A DNA stretch of 30,782 bases from Paenibacillus sp. oral taxon 786 str. D14 (GCF_000159955.1 NZ_GG695972.1:198493-229274); one strand, 5' to 3'. Counted from the first letter of the stretch, positions 7,563 to 15,620 are shown. Notes: generated by a model not told the origin, from the sequence alone. Numbers and translations: made by a program.

Positions 7563-7901
7563 GTGAGCTTACGCGAAATCACTGAGCAGGAATGGCTGAT
7601 GCAAGCGGAGAAGAGAAGGGAGACAGCGCAGAAGGGGAAGGAAGCCGGCAGGGAGGCTTTATTTTTCGTTACGGCTCTTTGCGGGACCTGCCAACTGGCG
7701 GAAAAAATGCTGGAGATCGTCCTGGCGTCCGGCCCCTGCATTCCGGTGTCCAAGCTGAACATCAACTATACCCCGATCCTGCGGGAACTGTGGCGGATCG
7801 CCAGCGTCCCTTGTCTGATCGTGCTCGAAGACGGTGTGCCGGTCCGGCAGGAATACGCCATGCGTTCGGTGGTGGATTTAAGCGAGTGGCTGCGGGTATA
7901 A
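7563..7901 (+). CDS. Small thioredoxin-family protein
   Basis: The 112-residue product has a thioredoxin-like pattern: a beta strand ALFFVTA, the redox motif CGTC at Cys40-Cys43, a helix, and the SVPCLIVLEDG strand-loop with the cis-proline that faces the active site. There is no signal peptide, so it probably acts as a cytoplasmic thiol reductase or chaperone-like protein. I start it at GTG 7563, with AGGAG at 7548-7552 ten bases upstream; the frame stays open further upstream but with no better site, and that DNA overlaps the WYL promoter region. It precedes the MoxR gene by 77 bases on the same strand and may be cotranscribed with it. The partner protein is unknown. Confidence 0.78.
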   Translation: MSLREITEQEWLMQAEKRRETAQKGKEAGREALFFVTALCGTCQLAEKMLEIVLASGPCIPVSKLNINYTPILRELWRIASVPCLIVLEDGVPVRQEYAMRSVVDLSEWLRV

Positions 7902-7978
7902 GGGCTTTGCTTTGGGTTATAGCATTTGGAAAGCGGTAACAACGCACGACTAATTTTGCGATGAAGGTGGTTTTTCCT

Positions 7979-8956
7979 ATGGAACTGCGGGAAGCGGTAG
8001 AGATTATCGGGCGGATTCGCCGCAATATCGGCGAGGTGGTGGTTGGGAAGGAGAACGTGGTGGATTTGTTGCTCGCCGCGTTGCTCGGGAACGGGCATGT
8101 GCTGCTGGAGGATGTGCCGGGGACCGGAAAAACGCTGCTGGCTAAAGCGCTGGCGAAATCGCTTGGCGGCGAGTTTAAGCGCATCCAATTTACACCGGAC
8201 CTGCTGCCATCCGATTTGAGCGGCATAAATTTCTATAATCAGAAGACCGGCGATTTCGAGTTCCGTTCCGGGCCGGTGTTCACTCATGTGCTGCTGGCGG
8301 ACGAAATTAACCGGGCGACGCCGCGGACGCAGTCCAGCTTGCTGGAGTGCATGGAGGAACGGCAGGTGACGATCGACGGAGTGACGCATGAGCTGGCGGC
8401 GCCGTTTTTCGTCATGGCTACGCAGAACCCGGTCGATCAGCAGGGAACGTTCCCGCTGCCGGAAGCCCAATTGGACCGCTTCCTGATGCGGATTGCCATG
8501 GGATATCCGACATCCGACGAGGGCGTGTCCATCCTTCGGCGCTTCAAGGAGCACCAGCCGCTGGCGGATCTCCTTCCGGCTGCCTCGGCTGCGGAAGTGG
8601 CGGAAGCGCAGCGGTTCGCGCAGTCCGTCCGCGCGGCGGAGGACCTGCTCGCTTATATCGTGGCGATCACCGAGGCAACCCGCAAGCATCCGGAGGTCAA
8701 GCTGGGCGCGAGCCCGCGGGCGAGCATGAGCCTGCTGCGCGCCTCGCAAGGCTTTGCATTGGTTCGAGGCCGCGATTACGTGACGCCGGACGACATCAAG
8801 GCGGTGGCCGTGCCGGTGCTGGCGCATCGACTGCTCCTGCGCCACAGCTTGCGCGGTGCGGACAATCCCGGTGCCGAGGTGGTGCGTCAGGCGCTGGAGC
8901 AGGTGGAGGTCCCGGCTGAAACGGTGCTGGCGGCACAGGGCAAGCAGGGGGACTGA
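7979..8956 (+). CDS. MoxR-family AAA+ ATPase
   Basis: The 325-residue protein is a complete MoxR ATPase. It has Walker A DVPGTGKT at residues 45-52, Walker B VLLADEINRA at 104-113, the ATQNPVDQQGTFPLPEAQLDRFLMR sensor-1 block, and a C-terminal lid with LGASPRASMSLLRASQ (sensor 2). MoxR proteins act as chaperones that activate partner proteins, often ones with von Willebrand A-like domains, for envelope or stress functions. I chose the ATG at 7979 because AAGGTGG at 7964-7970 lies eight bases upstream; the in-frame ATG at 7961 has no such site. The DUF58 gene follows after three bases, so the pair is translationally coupled and probably forms a chaperone-client system. Confidence 0.94.
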   Translation: MELREAVEIIGRIRRNIGEVVVGKENVVDLLLAALLGNGHVLLEDVPGTGKTLLAKALAKSLGGEFKRIQFTPDLLPSDLSGINFYNQKTGDFEFRSGPVFTHVLLADEINRATPRTQSSLLECMEERQVTIDGVTHELAAPFFVMATQNPVDQQGTFPLPEAQLDRFLMRIAMGYPTSDEGVSILRRFKEHQPLADLLPAASAAEVAEAQRFAQSVRAAEDLLAYIVAITEATRKHPEVKLGASPRASMSLLRASQGFALVRGRDYVTPDDIKAVAVPVLAHRLLLRHSLRGADNPGAEVVRQALEQVEVPAETVLAAQGKQGD

Positions 8957-8959
8957 CCG

Positions 8960-10042
8960 ATGCTGCTGCCATGGCTCCTTATCAGCGCCGTAGGAATCAT
9001 CGTGTCGTTGGCGCTTGTTTATCGCTGGCGAGCGTTGAAGGGGATCCGTTATCGGCGTTATTTTACGGAACGGGCGGTGTTTGAAGGGGATACCGTCGAA
9101 ATGGTCGAGGTGATCGCGAACGCCAAGCTGCTGCCGTTGCCGTGGCTTCGGCTCGAATCCAGCATCGCTGCCGGCCTGACGTTTGGGCGGCAGAGCAACT
9201 TGAATATCCATGCCGGCGAGATCTATCAGAACCACAGCAGCTTATTCCACCTGCGGCCGTACCGGCAAATCACCCGGAGCCACCAAGTAATCTGCTCGCG
9301 CCGGGGATGGTATCGGCTGGAATCGGCCACGATGACGACGGGCGATCCGTTTGGGATGAACGCCGAGGTCAAGCGGTTCCCGCTGGACCTCGAACTGCTG
9401 GTGTACCCGCGAATTCTGGAGCTGCAGGAGCTGCCGTTGCCTAATCACAGCTGGCTGGGGGAGCTGCCCGTCCGGCGTTGGATCGTGGAGGATCCGTTCC
9501 TGACAGCGGGCACCCGCGAGTACCGGGCCGGCGACCCGCTTAGCAGCATCAACTGGAAGGCGACGGCCCGCACCGGCGAGCTGCAGGTGCATCAACGCGA
9601 TTACACGGCCGACCATCGGATGATGATTTGCCTGAACCTGGAGACCAGCGATTCGATGTGGAAGACGGTCATCGAACCGGAGCGCATCGAGCTGGGGATC
9701 CGTTACGCAGCGACCGTGGCCGAGCATGCGCTCCGCAGCGGCCTGGCGGCGGGCTTCGCCTGCAATGCGTGCCTGGCGGACGGGCCAAGGGAGCCGATCC
9801 GGATCGCACCGTATGCCTCCGCCGACCAGTTCACCTTGCTGCTTGAGACGCTGGCCCGGATGGTGCTGGACAAAACCGTCTCGATGATCCGACTGCTGGA
9901 AATCGAGCTGGAGGCGGGGACGACCGATACCGACTATCTGATCATCTCCTGCCACCGGGGCGAGAAGCTGGTGGAAACCGCCGAACTGCTGCGGCAAAAC
10001 GGCAACGGCGTGGAGTGGATGGACATCCCAGCGGTGGTGTAA
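8960..10042 (+). CDS. DUF58 domain-containing protein
   Basis: The 360-residue protein begins with one or two hydrophobic segments (residues about 1-20) and carries the DUF58 signature around residues 180-215: EYRAGDPLSSINWKATARTGELQVHQRDY. DUF58 proteins are membrane-associated, resemble von Willebrand A folds in their C-terminal part and are regular partners of MoxR ATPases. AGGGGGA at 8946-8952 is seven bases before the ATG, and the MoxR stop lies three bases upstream, so translation is coupled. The usual next gene, a transglutaminase/DUF4129 membrane protein, is absent here; a minus-strand sortase gene follows, and a DUF4129 gene appears only 4.1 kb further on. Confidence 0.92.
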   Translation: MLLPWLLISAVGIIVSLALVYRWRALKGIRYRRYFTERAVFEGDTVEMVEVIANAKLLPLPWLRLESSIAAGLTFGRQSNLNIHAGEIYQNHSSLFHLRPYRQITRSHQVICSRRGWYRLESATMTTGDPFGMNAEVKRFPLDLELLVYPRILELQELPLPNHSWLGELPVRRWIVEDPFLTAGTREYRAGDPLSSINWKATARTGELQVHQRDYTADHRMMICLNLETSDSMWKTVIEPERIELGIRYAATVAEHALRSGLAAGFACNACLADGPREPIRIAPYASADQFTLLLETLARMVLDKTVSMIRLLEIELEAGTTDTDYLIISCHRGEKLVETAELLRQNGNGVEWMDIPAVV

Positions 10043-10055
10043 GAGCCGCCAGACC

Positions 10056-10099
10056 TAATAGAAGAAGCGCCGGTCAGGAATCCGGCGCTTCTTCTATTA
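10056..10099. terminator. 18-bp perfect hairpin between DUF58 and sortase genes
   Basis: TAATAGAAGAAGCGCCGG (10056-10073) pairs perfectly with 10082-10099 around an 8-base loop. It lies between the convergent DUF58 and sortase genes. The right arm and part of the loop belong to the last codons of the sortase gene (its stop is at 10074-10076). T-runs are short on both sides, so termination strength is uncertain, but it could act in both directions. Confidence 0.65.
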
Positions 10100-10751
10100 A
10101 TTTTGCCGTCAGCAGCAATCGTTCCGGGGCTGGCCCGACGTAGGTAAACGGGTAGCAGGTAATCAACGTCAGCAGCGGTTCGGTGGAGGCTTGCACCGCA
10201 TTGGCATCGTCCTCGTCGACGATTCTCCGGCCCGTCACTTCATAGATAAAGTTACCGGCGGCGGTCTCTACCTCGATCCGATCCCCTGCCTTCAGCTTGC
10301 CGATGTTGCGGAAGACGGTATCCCGATGGCCGGCGAGGACGCTGTTGCCGTCTTCTCCTGGGAGCGGGGTGCCGGTTACATGCCCGACCCCCAGTTTGAG
10401 GGGGCCGTTCCCCGTTCCCTCCAGGATCGCATAGCGCTGATCGAGAGAAGGAAAGGCGATCTTGCCGAGAAGCTCGCCATCCTCGGCGATCCGCGCAGGC
10501 GCGGCGGCCTTTCCGTCGCCGCCGGTCTGCTGGAGCTTGCTGGCCAAGGCCGGGGACAGCGGGTTTTCGTCCGCTGACCGCACCGCGCGTTCGCTGTCCG
10601 TTTCCCGCTGCAGTTCATCCCATTGCCGCAAGGCTTGCTGCGCTTCCAGCGGGGCCTGGATCACCTGATAGATGGAGTACGCCAATACAACCAAGGAGCA
10701 GGAAAATACCAGCCATGCGGACATTCGTAATAATGAACGTTTGCGTCGCAT
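10074..10751 (-). CDS. Class D sortase
   Basis: Sortases cut surface proteins at an LPxT-type motif and join them to the cell wall. This 225-residue protein has an N-terminal membrane anchor (residues about 10-32, preceded by MRRKR), a charged linker, and a sortase barrel with catalytic His142 in LAGHRDT, Cys199 in TLITCYPF and Arg211 in PERLLL. The ILEGTGNGPLKLGVGH segment and overall order match class D enzymes. GGGAG lies six bases before the ATG, and the upstream surface-protein gene stops only three bases earlier, so the two are translationally coupled. That protein ends in LPQTA, close to the LPNTA preferred by class D sortases, so it is the probable substrate. Confidence 0.92.
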   Translation of the reverse strand: MRRKRSLLRMSAWLVFSCSLVVLAYSIYQVIQAPLEAQQALRQWDELQRETDSERAVRSADENPLSPALASKLQQTGGDGKAAAPARIAEDGELLGKIAFPSLDQRYAILEGTGNGPLKLGVGHVTGTPLPGEDGNSVLAGHRDTVFRNIGKLKAGDRIEVETAAGNFIYEVTGRRIVDEDDANAVQASTEPLLTLITCYPFTYVGPAPERLLLTAKLIEEAPDS

Positions 10752-10754
10752 CGG

Positions 10755-11636
10755 TTACTCCCGTCTTGACTTGCGGAGGAACATGCCGGTGCCGACCGTA
10801 GCAAACAAGCTGATCAGAATCAGGTTATACCACGGATTCGCCGTTTGCGGCAGCTCCTCGATCATGCCTGACCCGCCATCGCCTGGTCCTGGCCCTGGAT
10901 CGGCCGGCGGCTGCGGTTGAGGTGACTCCTCCGGCTGTGGCTGAGGCTGCGGCAGAGCGGGATTTTCCGGTTGCTCCGGCGTGGAAGGATCAGGCTCCTC
11001 CCCTGAAGGGTTGCCCGAAGGCTCCTCGGTGGGTTGGCCCGGATTCGTTCCAGGGTTGCTTGGAGGATTGCCGTTATTCCCCGGCGTTGGATCATTGGGC
11101 TGATTCGGCCCCTCGCCCGGCGGATTGGAACCGCCGCCCCCGCCGTTGGAAGGCTCCTCGGCATAGGCGGAGAAGGCGAACGCGATCGTTGCTGCTTTGC
11201 CTTGATATTCGTTGCCGGCCTCTTCCGGGAATTTCACGCTTAAATCCAGCTCGTTCTCTCCACCGGCTGCAAGCCGTCCTAACGCGATTTCTTGTTGCTG
11301 CAGATGCAGCGCGCCGTCATAAATCACGGTGTCCCCGTCCTTTACCGTCAGCTGAAGGACATCGAAGAACTCGGTGTCCCCCGAGACAAAACGCGTCCGC
11401 ACCTTGTAATCAAAAGCGATGCTGCCGTCATTCGCGACCGTAAACGTCCGTTCAACCCGGTCTCCGGGCTTTAAATTGGTCATCGGCAGCTCGCTGCTGA
11501 GCTCCGTTCCGATCCGCAGCTTCAAGGTATCTGCGGCGCTGGCCTGTCCTGCATGCCATACCACCCCGACGAGGATGGACGCAGCGTAAATGGCCGCGGC
11601 GTATTTGCGGAAGCTCCGATACCTCACCCTTTTCAA
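10755..11636 (-). CDS. TasA/camelysin-like cell-wall-anchored surface protein (LPQTA)
   Basis: The 293-residue precursor has a signal peptide (basic start MKRVRYRSFRK, hydrophobic core, AGQASA cleavage region). A TasA/camelysin-like domain follows (about residues 35-155: LRIGTELSSELPMTNLKPGD, then RTFTVANDGSIAFDYKV). Next comes a Gly/Asn/Pro/Glu-rich, wall-spanning linker of about 100 residues. The C-terminal sorting signal is LPQTA at 262-266, a hydrophobic segment and KSRRE. TasA and CalY proteins build extracellular fibres in biofilms, but those lack wall-sorting signals, so this would be a wall-anchored relative. I start at TTG 11636 because AAAGGA is nine bases upstream and the signal peptide is then of normal size; a GTG at 11627 is an alternative. 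Sortase gene follows directly. Confidence 0.85.
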   Translation of the reverse strand: MKRVRYRSFRKYAAAIYAASILVGVVWHAGQASAADTLKLRIGTELSSELPMTNLKPGDRVERTFTVANDGSIAFDYKVRTRFVSGDTEFFDVLQLTVKDGDTVIYDGALHLQQQEIALGRLAAGGENELDLSVKFPEEAGNEYQGKAATIAFAFSAYAEEPSNGGGGGSNPPGEGPNQPNDPTPGNNGNPPSNPGTNPGQPTEEPSGNPSGEEPDPSTPEQPENPALPQPQPQPEESPQPQPPADPGPGPGDGGSGMIEELPQTANPWYNLILISLFATVGTGMFLRKSRRE

Positions 11637-11729
11637 TCGTCCCCATCCTTTCCCTTCCTTGCGATGTAGCCCTCTCAGACTGAGGGAGGCGTTCAATTCG
11701 TGCCGAAAGCTATCGCTATTCGTTGAAAT

Positions 11730-11788
11730 GTTCGTTATAACGAACTAATACTTATGCTTATTATATCTCATTTTCCATAAATGGGAAG
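11730..11788 (-). promoter_or_regulatory. Promoter and 16-bp palindromic operator of the surface-protein gene
   Basis: On the minus strand TATAAT (11765-11760) forms a perfect -10 with a poor -35 (around 11788-11782). Eight or so bases after the predicted start of transcription lies GTTCGTTATAACGAAC (11730-11745), a perfect 16-bp palindrome. Its GTTC..GAAC halves resemble the SinR box (GTTCTYT) that controls tasA in Bacillus subtilis, with a mismatch. The factor is not known. Confidence 0.5.
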
Positions 11789-11818
11789 GGGGAAATCAGG
11801 CTGCTCGATTCATCTCAC

Positions 11819-12480
11819 CTACAGGGGCTGTCGGGATCTGCGTACAAACCGCATCCAGTCGCGTCCCGCCCGGAAAATCTCCTTTAATCCCGGCGACCGT
11901 ATAAGGTAGTACGGGGTGACCCGGCCTCCCCAATTGGTTTTGGAATAGGCGACCGTCGGGAGATTGGCCCCAGCGAAATCAAATTCGGCGAAGCCCAGGT
12001 CAGATAAATCCTGAAGGGCGAAGCTTTGCGACTGCTGAACCACGCCGAGGTTCAGATGTTCCGTTTTGCTGGCTGCGATCCAGCCGAAGGCACGGCGGCC
12101 ATCCAACGATACAACTACACTGGTGCTGACCGGCTCTCCATTCGGCGCATAACAGACATAGGCGCGGAAGGCTTGATCCCCGAGCAGACTTTGGGCCAGC
12201 TCAAGATCCTGCTGCGTGAGATGGTGGCTGAAGCCCTGCCGCGTTTCCGTGCCCTGCAAGCACTGATATACCTCGGCCATGTCCTGCGTCAGCGCCGTCC
12301 AGTAGCCGGCGGCGGTCGCTTTTTTGATTTTTGCCCGGATTTCCGTGCTGGCCTGGTCTATCTCGTAGGGGAGCTCCACGATGTATGTATATTTCACCTC
12401 GGCGATAAAACCGCTCCATACAAACGGACGAATATCGGCAATACCAGGTGGAAAGACGAAGCTTGCGCTGCGCTGGACCT
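11819..12480 (-). pseudogene. FemAB/GNAT-like acyltransferase, N-terminus missing
   Basis: From about 12478 down to the TAG at 11819 the sequence encodes the C-terminal about 215 residues of a FemAB/GNAT-type acyltransferase. The recognisable parts are FVFPPGIADIRPFVWSGF, VKYTYIVELP, DLELAQSLLGDQAFRAYVCY, GEPVSTSVVVSLDGRRAFGWIAAS, and FDFAGANLPTVAYSKTNWGG. Relatives add amino acids or acyl groups to cell-envelope precursors. The expected N-terminal part (roughly the first 100 residues) is absent. Upstream DNA in this frame is the out-of-frame reading of an LCP gene, with no plausible start codon or ribosome binding site near the junction. It is therefore a gene remnant produced by fusion, or a misassembly. 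Confidence 0.75.
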
Positions 12481-12809
12481 TCCCGAGCGTCAGTGGCGAG
12501 CAGCAGCAGGTTAAAGCTGCCCCGGGCTCCGCGAATCTCCTCTGACGAAGGGGCCGCACCGGCTTTTCCTGCCGTTCCATTATCAATAACACCAGTTTGC
12601 CCAGAGCTTGAAGCTTCGTCGCCGATGCCTTCCTCCGTATCCGACAGTACATCTCCACCGGTACGCTCCGGCGTAGCCAATACCGGGATCTCGGTGCCCC
12701 GAAAATGCCGTGAAGGCTCGTATTTCAAATAGGCGGTCAGCAGTCCGAAAGCCGCAAGGAGCAGAAGAATTACCGGGATTGCCACTTTTTTGGGGATTTT
12801 GAATTTCAT
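12481..12809 (-). pseudogene. LytR-CpsA-Psr (LCP) family protein, truncated
   Basis: The gene starts at ATG 12809 with GGAG 11 bases upstream. It encodes a short basic head, a membrane segment (VAIPVILLLLAAFGLLTAYL), a low-complexity extracellular linker, and then FNLLLLATDAREG, the first strand of the LCP domain that attaches teichoic acids or polysaccharides to peptidoglycan. Immediately after AREG, near position 12480, the sequence changes to that of an acyltransferase in a different frame. The frame inherited from the LCP start runs on to a stop at 12201 with meaningless residues. About 110 LCP residues remain and the catalytic domain is lost, so the product should be inactive. Confidence 0.75.
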
Positions 12810-13059
12810 TCGTTTTTCCACTCCGTCTCTAGCGATTCGAGTAGATCTCGTGAAAGGGTTTCATAGCAGTATATTCGTGGAATCTGAACCGTATGCTCGG
12901 AATGAAGGAATCTGCCAAGCCAGCGTCAGAGTGCGCGAATGCGTGCAAAAATGACGAAATTCCAGCATTTTACCAAGTCTATTTCGGACTAGACCTACAT
13001 AAGGTGGTGGAAATGGGGCGAATGCCGATATTTTTTTAGGGAATAGGGGAGTCAAGCCG

Positions 13060-14049
13060 ATGAAAGTGCTAGTCACGGGGGGAGCGGGGTTTATTGGGCG
13101 CCACACAGTCAAGCGGCTGGTGGAAGAGGGGGAGCAGGTGGTGGTGGTCGATACCGGGTTGCCCGGGAATCTAAGGAAAAAAGACGAGTTGGTTACATAC
13201 TACGCGACGGACATTATGTCCGATGAATTGGAGTTGATCTTTGCCGAGGAACGACCGGATGCCGTTATTCACCTTGCAGCCCAAACCAGTGTCCGTCGCT
13301 CCTTGCAAAACCCAACGGCCGACGCCGAGACGAATATCCTGGGGACGATCCAACTGCTGGAGCAATGCATTCGTTTCGGAGTGCGGCGGATTGTCTTTGC
13401 GTCATCGGCCGCGGTGTACGGGAATCCAGACCATTTGCCGATCAAAGAGTCGCAACGACCGGAGCCTTTGTCTTTTTACGGTGTGTCGAAACGGGTTTCC
13501 GAGATGTATATCCAATCGTTTAGCGAGCGCTACGGGCTGGAGTATTCGATCCTTCGCTATGCCAATGTTTATGGGGTACGGGAGCAGCGTACCGGTGAGG
13601 ATGGAGTGCTGACCGCGTTCGTCGAACGACTGATTGCGGGCCTTCCTCTGGAGGTGTACGGAGATGGCTCGCAGACGCGGGATTTCGTCTATGTGAAGGA
13701 TATCGCAGAGGCGAACGTGCAGGCGCTGCGATGCGCGGGCAGTCAGATTATAAATGTCAGCAGCGGGCGCGGTATCTCTATTCTGGAGGCGTTGGGGGTC
13801 TTATCGGAGATATCCGGCCGCCATGTGCAGCCGCAATTCCGTCCCGCCCAGCCGGGGGATATTGACCAGAGTGTGCTTGATAACGGCAAAGTTCGGGAGA
13901 TCCTCTGGTGGGAGCCGCGATATTCGCTATATAATGGATTAGTAGAGATGATGGAATTCGAAATGGAAGCGAGAAAAAATCCACTGCTCATCCAGCGAAC
14001 CAACTACAGTGAACCATCGGTCTTCTTTTTTGGGGGGAGCCTCGGATAA
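13060..14049 (+). CDS. NAD-dependent nucleotide-sugar epimerase/dehydratase (GalE-like)
   Basis: This is an extended short-chain dehydrogenase of 329 residues. TGGAGFIG at residues 6-13 binds NAD, VIHLAAQTSV follows, and catalysis uses FASSAAVYG plus the Tyr140-x-x-x-Lys144 pair (YGVSK). RYANVYGVRE and YGDGSQTRDFVYVKDIAEA are typical of UDP-glucose or UDP-N-acetylglucosamine 4-epimerases and relatives. Cofactor and fold are clear but the sugar is not. AGGGGAG at 13045-13051 lies eight bases before the ATG. The last about 25 residues (after EMMEFEMEARK) form an unusual hydrophobic tail. Divergent from the broken LCP gene and upstream of DUF4129, it may be a leftover of a surface-polysaccharide cluster. 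Confidence 0.9.
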   Translation: MKVLVTGGAGFIGRHTVKRLVEEGEQVVVVDTGLPGNLRKKDELVTYYATDIMSDELELIFAEERPDAVIHLAAQTSVRRSLQNPTADAETNILGTIQLLEQCIRFGVRRIVFASSAAVYGNPDHLPIKESQRPEPLSFYGVSKRVSEMYIQSFSERYGLEYSILRYANVYGVREQRTGEDGVLTAFVERLIAGLPLEVYGDGSQTRDFVYVKDIAEANVQALRCAGSQIINVSSGRGISILEALGVLSEISGRHVQPQFRPAQPGDIDQSVLDNGKVREILWWEPRYSLYNGLVEMMEFEMEARKNPLLIQRTNYSEPSVFFFGGSLG

Positions 14050-14176
14050 ACGACGCCCGCAGCCCCCTCCTCTGTGATATGATGAATCTAGAAGAAGGAG
14101 AGCTTTTCGTTCGGATAGGTGTCGGAATAGGGTCCGGAGCCGGCCATCGGAGGAACATATCGGGAGGGATGACGGG

Positions 14177-15574
14177 ATGAACGACAAGGGCGAATACGCA
14201 GACCCGCATCAAAATGAATCCGCTTACCTGGTGCAGGCTCTGCGATTTGGCCTCACCTGCCTGATGGAATACGTGCTGCTGCTGCCGGCATGGATCTTGT
14301 TCGCGTCGTTCCTTCGGCCGCCGGAGCTTCCGGTCGCGGGACTTGGCCTGCTGCCGTTGCTCTCGCTGGCCGGCGTCCTGCTTGGCACCCGGCTGCGTAA
14401 GCTGTGGCAGCGCGGGGCTGCGGCCCTCGCCTTTGGCGCGGTGTATACCGCGGCCGCCTTCGCTTGGGCGGGGGGCGCGAGCGCGCTTGGCTTCGGTAAC
14501 GCCGCATCGGCCGGCCAGACGCCCGCGCTAGCCTCCACCGTCGTTGCGCTGTTGCAAACGGTGGCGCTGTTTGCCGCCGGGGTGTTTTGCTCGCTGCAAG
14601 GGCTGACGGTTCGGAATCGCCAGCGCCATTTTCGGCTGTACTGGGTTGGGCTTGGCCTCTATTTCTTAGCGGGAATCTTCTTCCCGCGAATCGAAGCGCT
14701 TCAAGCGACGGTCCCGCTCATCACCTGGGCCGGCGTTATCAACTTGGCCACGGCTCTGTTCGTGACGAACCATCAGTTTCTGTGCTACAGTTCGCAATCC
14801 GGTGACTCGGGAGAGCGGCTGCCTGCTGGTCTCCGCCGCCATAACCGCTTATTTGTCGGCGTGATCGTTGTTGCCGCTTTGTTGCTGGCGGCCGGCGTTG
14901 GTCGCTGGATCGGCAGCCTGCTGTGGAGATTGCTTCAAGCGATCGTGCGTTGGTTAACCCGTCCGCAGGAGCCTGTGCTTCCGCCGACGGAAGAGCCGGA
15001 AGCGGTAACTCCGCCGCAGGAGCCGATGCTGCCAGCGGAACCCCAGGAACCGGGGTTGCTGTCGGAAATTTTGAACTATGCGTTTTATGTGTTTGGCGGC
15101 TTGCTCCTGGCGGCACTGCTGGGCTTCGTCCTGTATTGGCTGTATAAGAACGCCGGGGGTTACTGGCGCAAAGCGATCAGTCGCCTGCTCAACTTGCTGC
15201 GCCGGGAAAGCGCCGCGCCGGAGCCAGCTGCTTACCGCGACGAGGAGACGAGTTTATTGACTTGGGAATCGGCACTGCAAGGCTGGCGCAGGATTGGCGC
15301 CCGCCTGCTGCGTACCGGGAAGCCAGCCGAACGTTGGGAGGACATGAGGGATAACCGAGAGCGCGTCCGCTTTTTGTACCGACTATTTTTGCGGAAGGAA
15401 CGTCAGCGGGGGGTCTCGCTCAAGCCCTATTTGACCCCAAAGGAATTGGTGGAAGAGATCAAGCTGGAAGCTGCAGTTGATCCGTTGCTCCAACTGTACT
15501 ATGAAACGAGGTATGGGGAAGAGCTGCCGGGAGACGAGGAGGTGGCGGAGCTGCGGCGGCGCCTTGCGCGGTAA
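14177..15574 (+). CDS. DUF4129 domain-containing membrane protein
   Basis: The 465-residue protein has about six hydrophobic segments in residues 20-235, then a Pro/Glu-rich linker (QEPVLPPTEEPEAVTPPQEP) flanked by two more membrane segments. A cytoplasmic C-terminal DUF4129 domain follows (residues about 395-455: RVRFLYRLFLRKERQRGVSLKPYLTPKELVEEI). DUF4129 usually forms the end of transglutaminase-like membrane proteins in MoxR-DUF58 operons. No transglutaminase core is seen here, so it may be a stand-alone version of that component. GGGAGGG is eight bases before the ATG at 14177. It is separated from MoxR-DUF58 by the sortase/surface-protein block. A strong terminator follows. Confidence 0.85.
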   Translation: MNDKGEYADPHQNESAYLVQALRFGLTCLMEYVLLLPAWILFASFLRPPELPVAGLGLLPLLSLAGVLLGTRLRKLWQRGAAALAFGAVYTAAAFAWAGGASALGFGNAASAGQTPALASTVVALLQTVALFAAGVFCSLQGLTVRNRQRHFRLYWVGLGLYFLAGIFFPRIEALQATVPLITWAGVINLATALFVTNHQFLCYSSQSGDSGERLPAGLRRHNRLFVGVIVVAALLLAAGVGRWIGSLLWRLLQAIVRWLTRPQEPVLPPTEEPEAVTPPQEPMLPAEPQEPGLLSEILNYAFYVFGGLLLAALLGFVLYWLYKNAGGYWRKAISRLLNLLRRESAAPEPAAYRDEETSLLTWESALQGWRRIGARLLRTGKPAERWEDMRDNRERVRFLYRLFLRKERQRGVSLKPYLTPKELVEEIKLEAAVDPLLQLYYETRYGEELPGDEEVAELRRRLAR

Positions 15575-15620
15575 GGCGAAGCAGGTGTGCTCCGGATCGA
15601 CCTAGCGGTTAGACGCAAAA

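Noticed and set aside
7766..9235. 489-codon open frame on the minus strand opposite MoxR and DUF58
   Set aside because: It is antisense to two clear genes, is rich in Arg, His and Gln as expected from GC-rich shadow frames, has no ribosome binding site and no recognisable domain.
12201..12480. Continuation of the LCP reading frame as a novel C-terminal domain
   Set aside because: The residues are basic and unstructured, and the same DNA in another frame gives well-recognisable acyltransferase sequence, so this is a frame artefact of the fusion.
11819..12658. Single intact acyltransferase gene of 279 codons
   Set aside because: Its first about 60 codons are simply the LCP gene read in another frame, with no family similarity and no suitable ribosome binding site; the true acyltransferase similarity starts only at about 12478.
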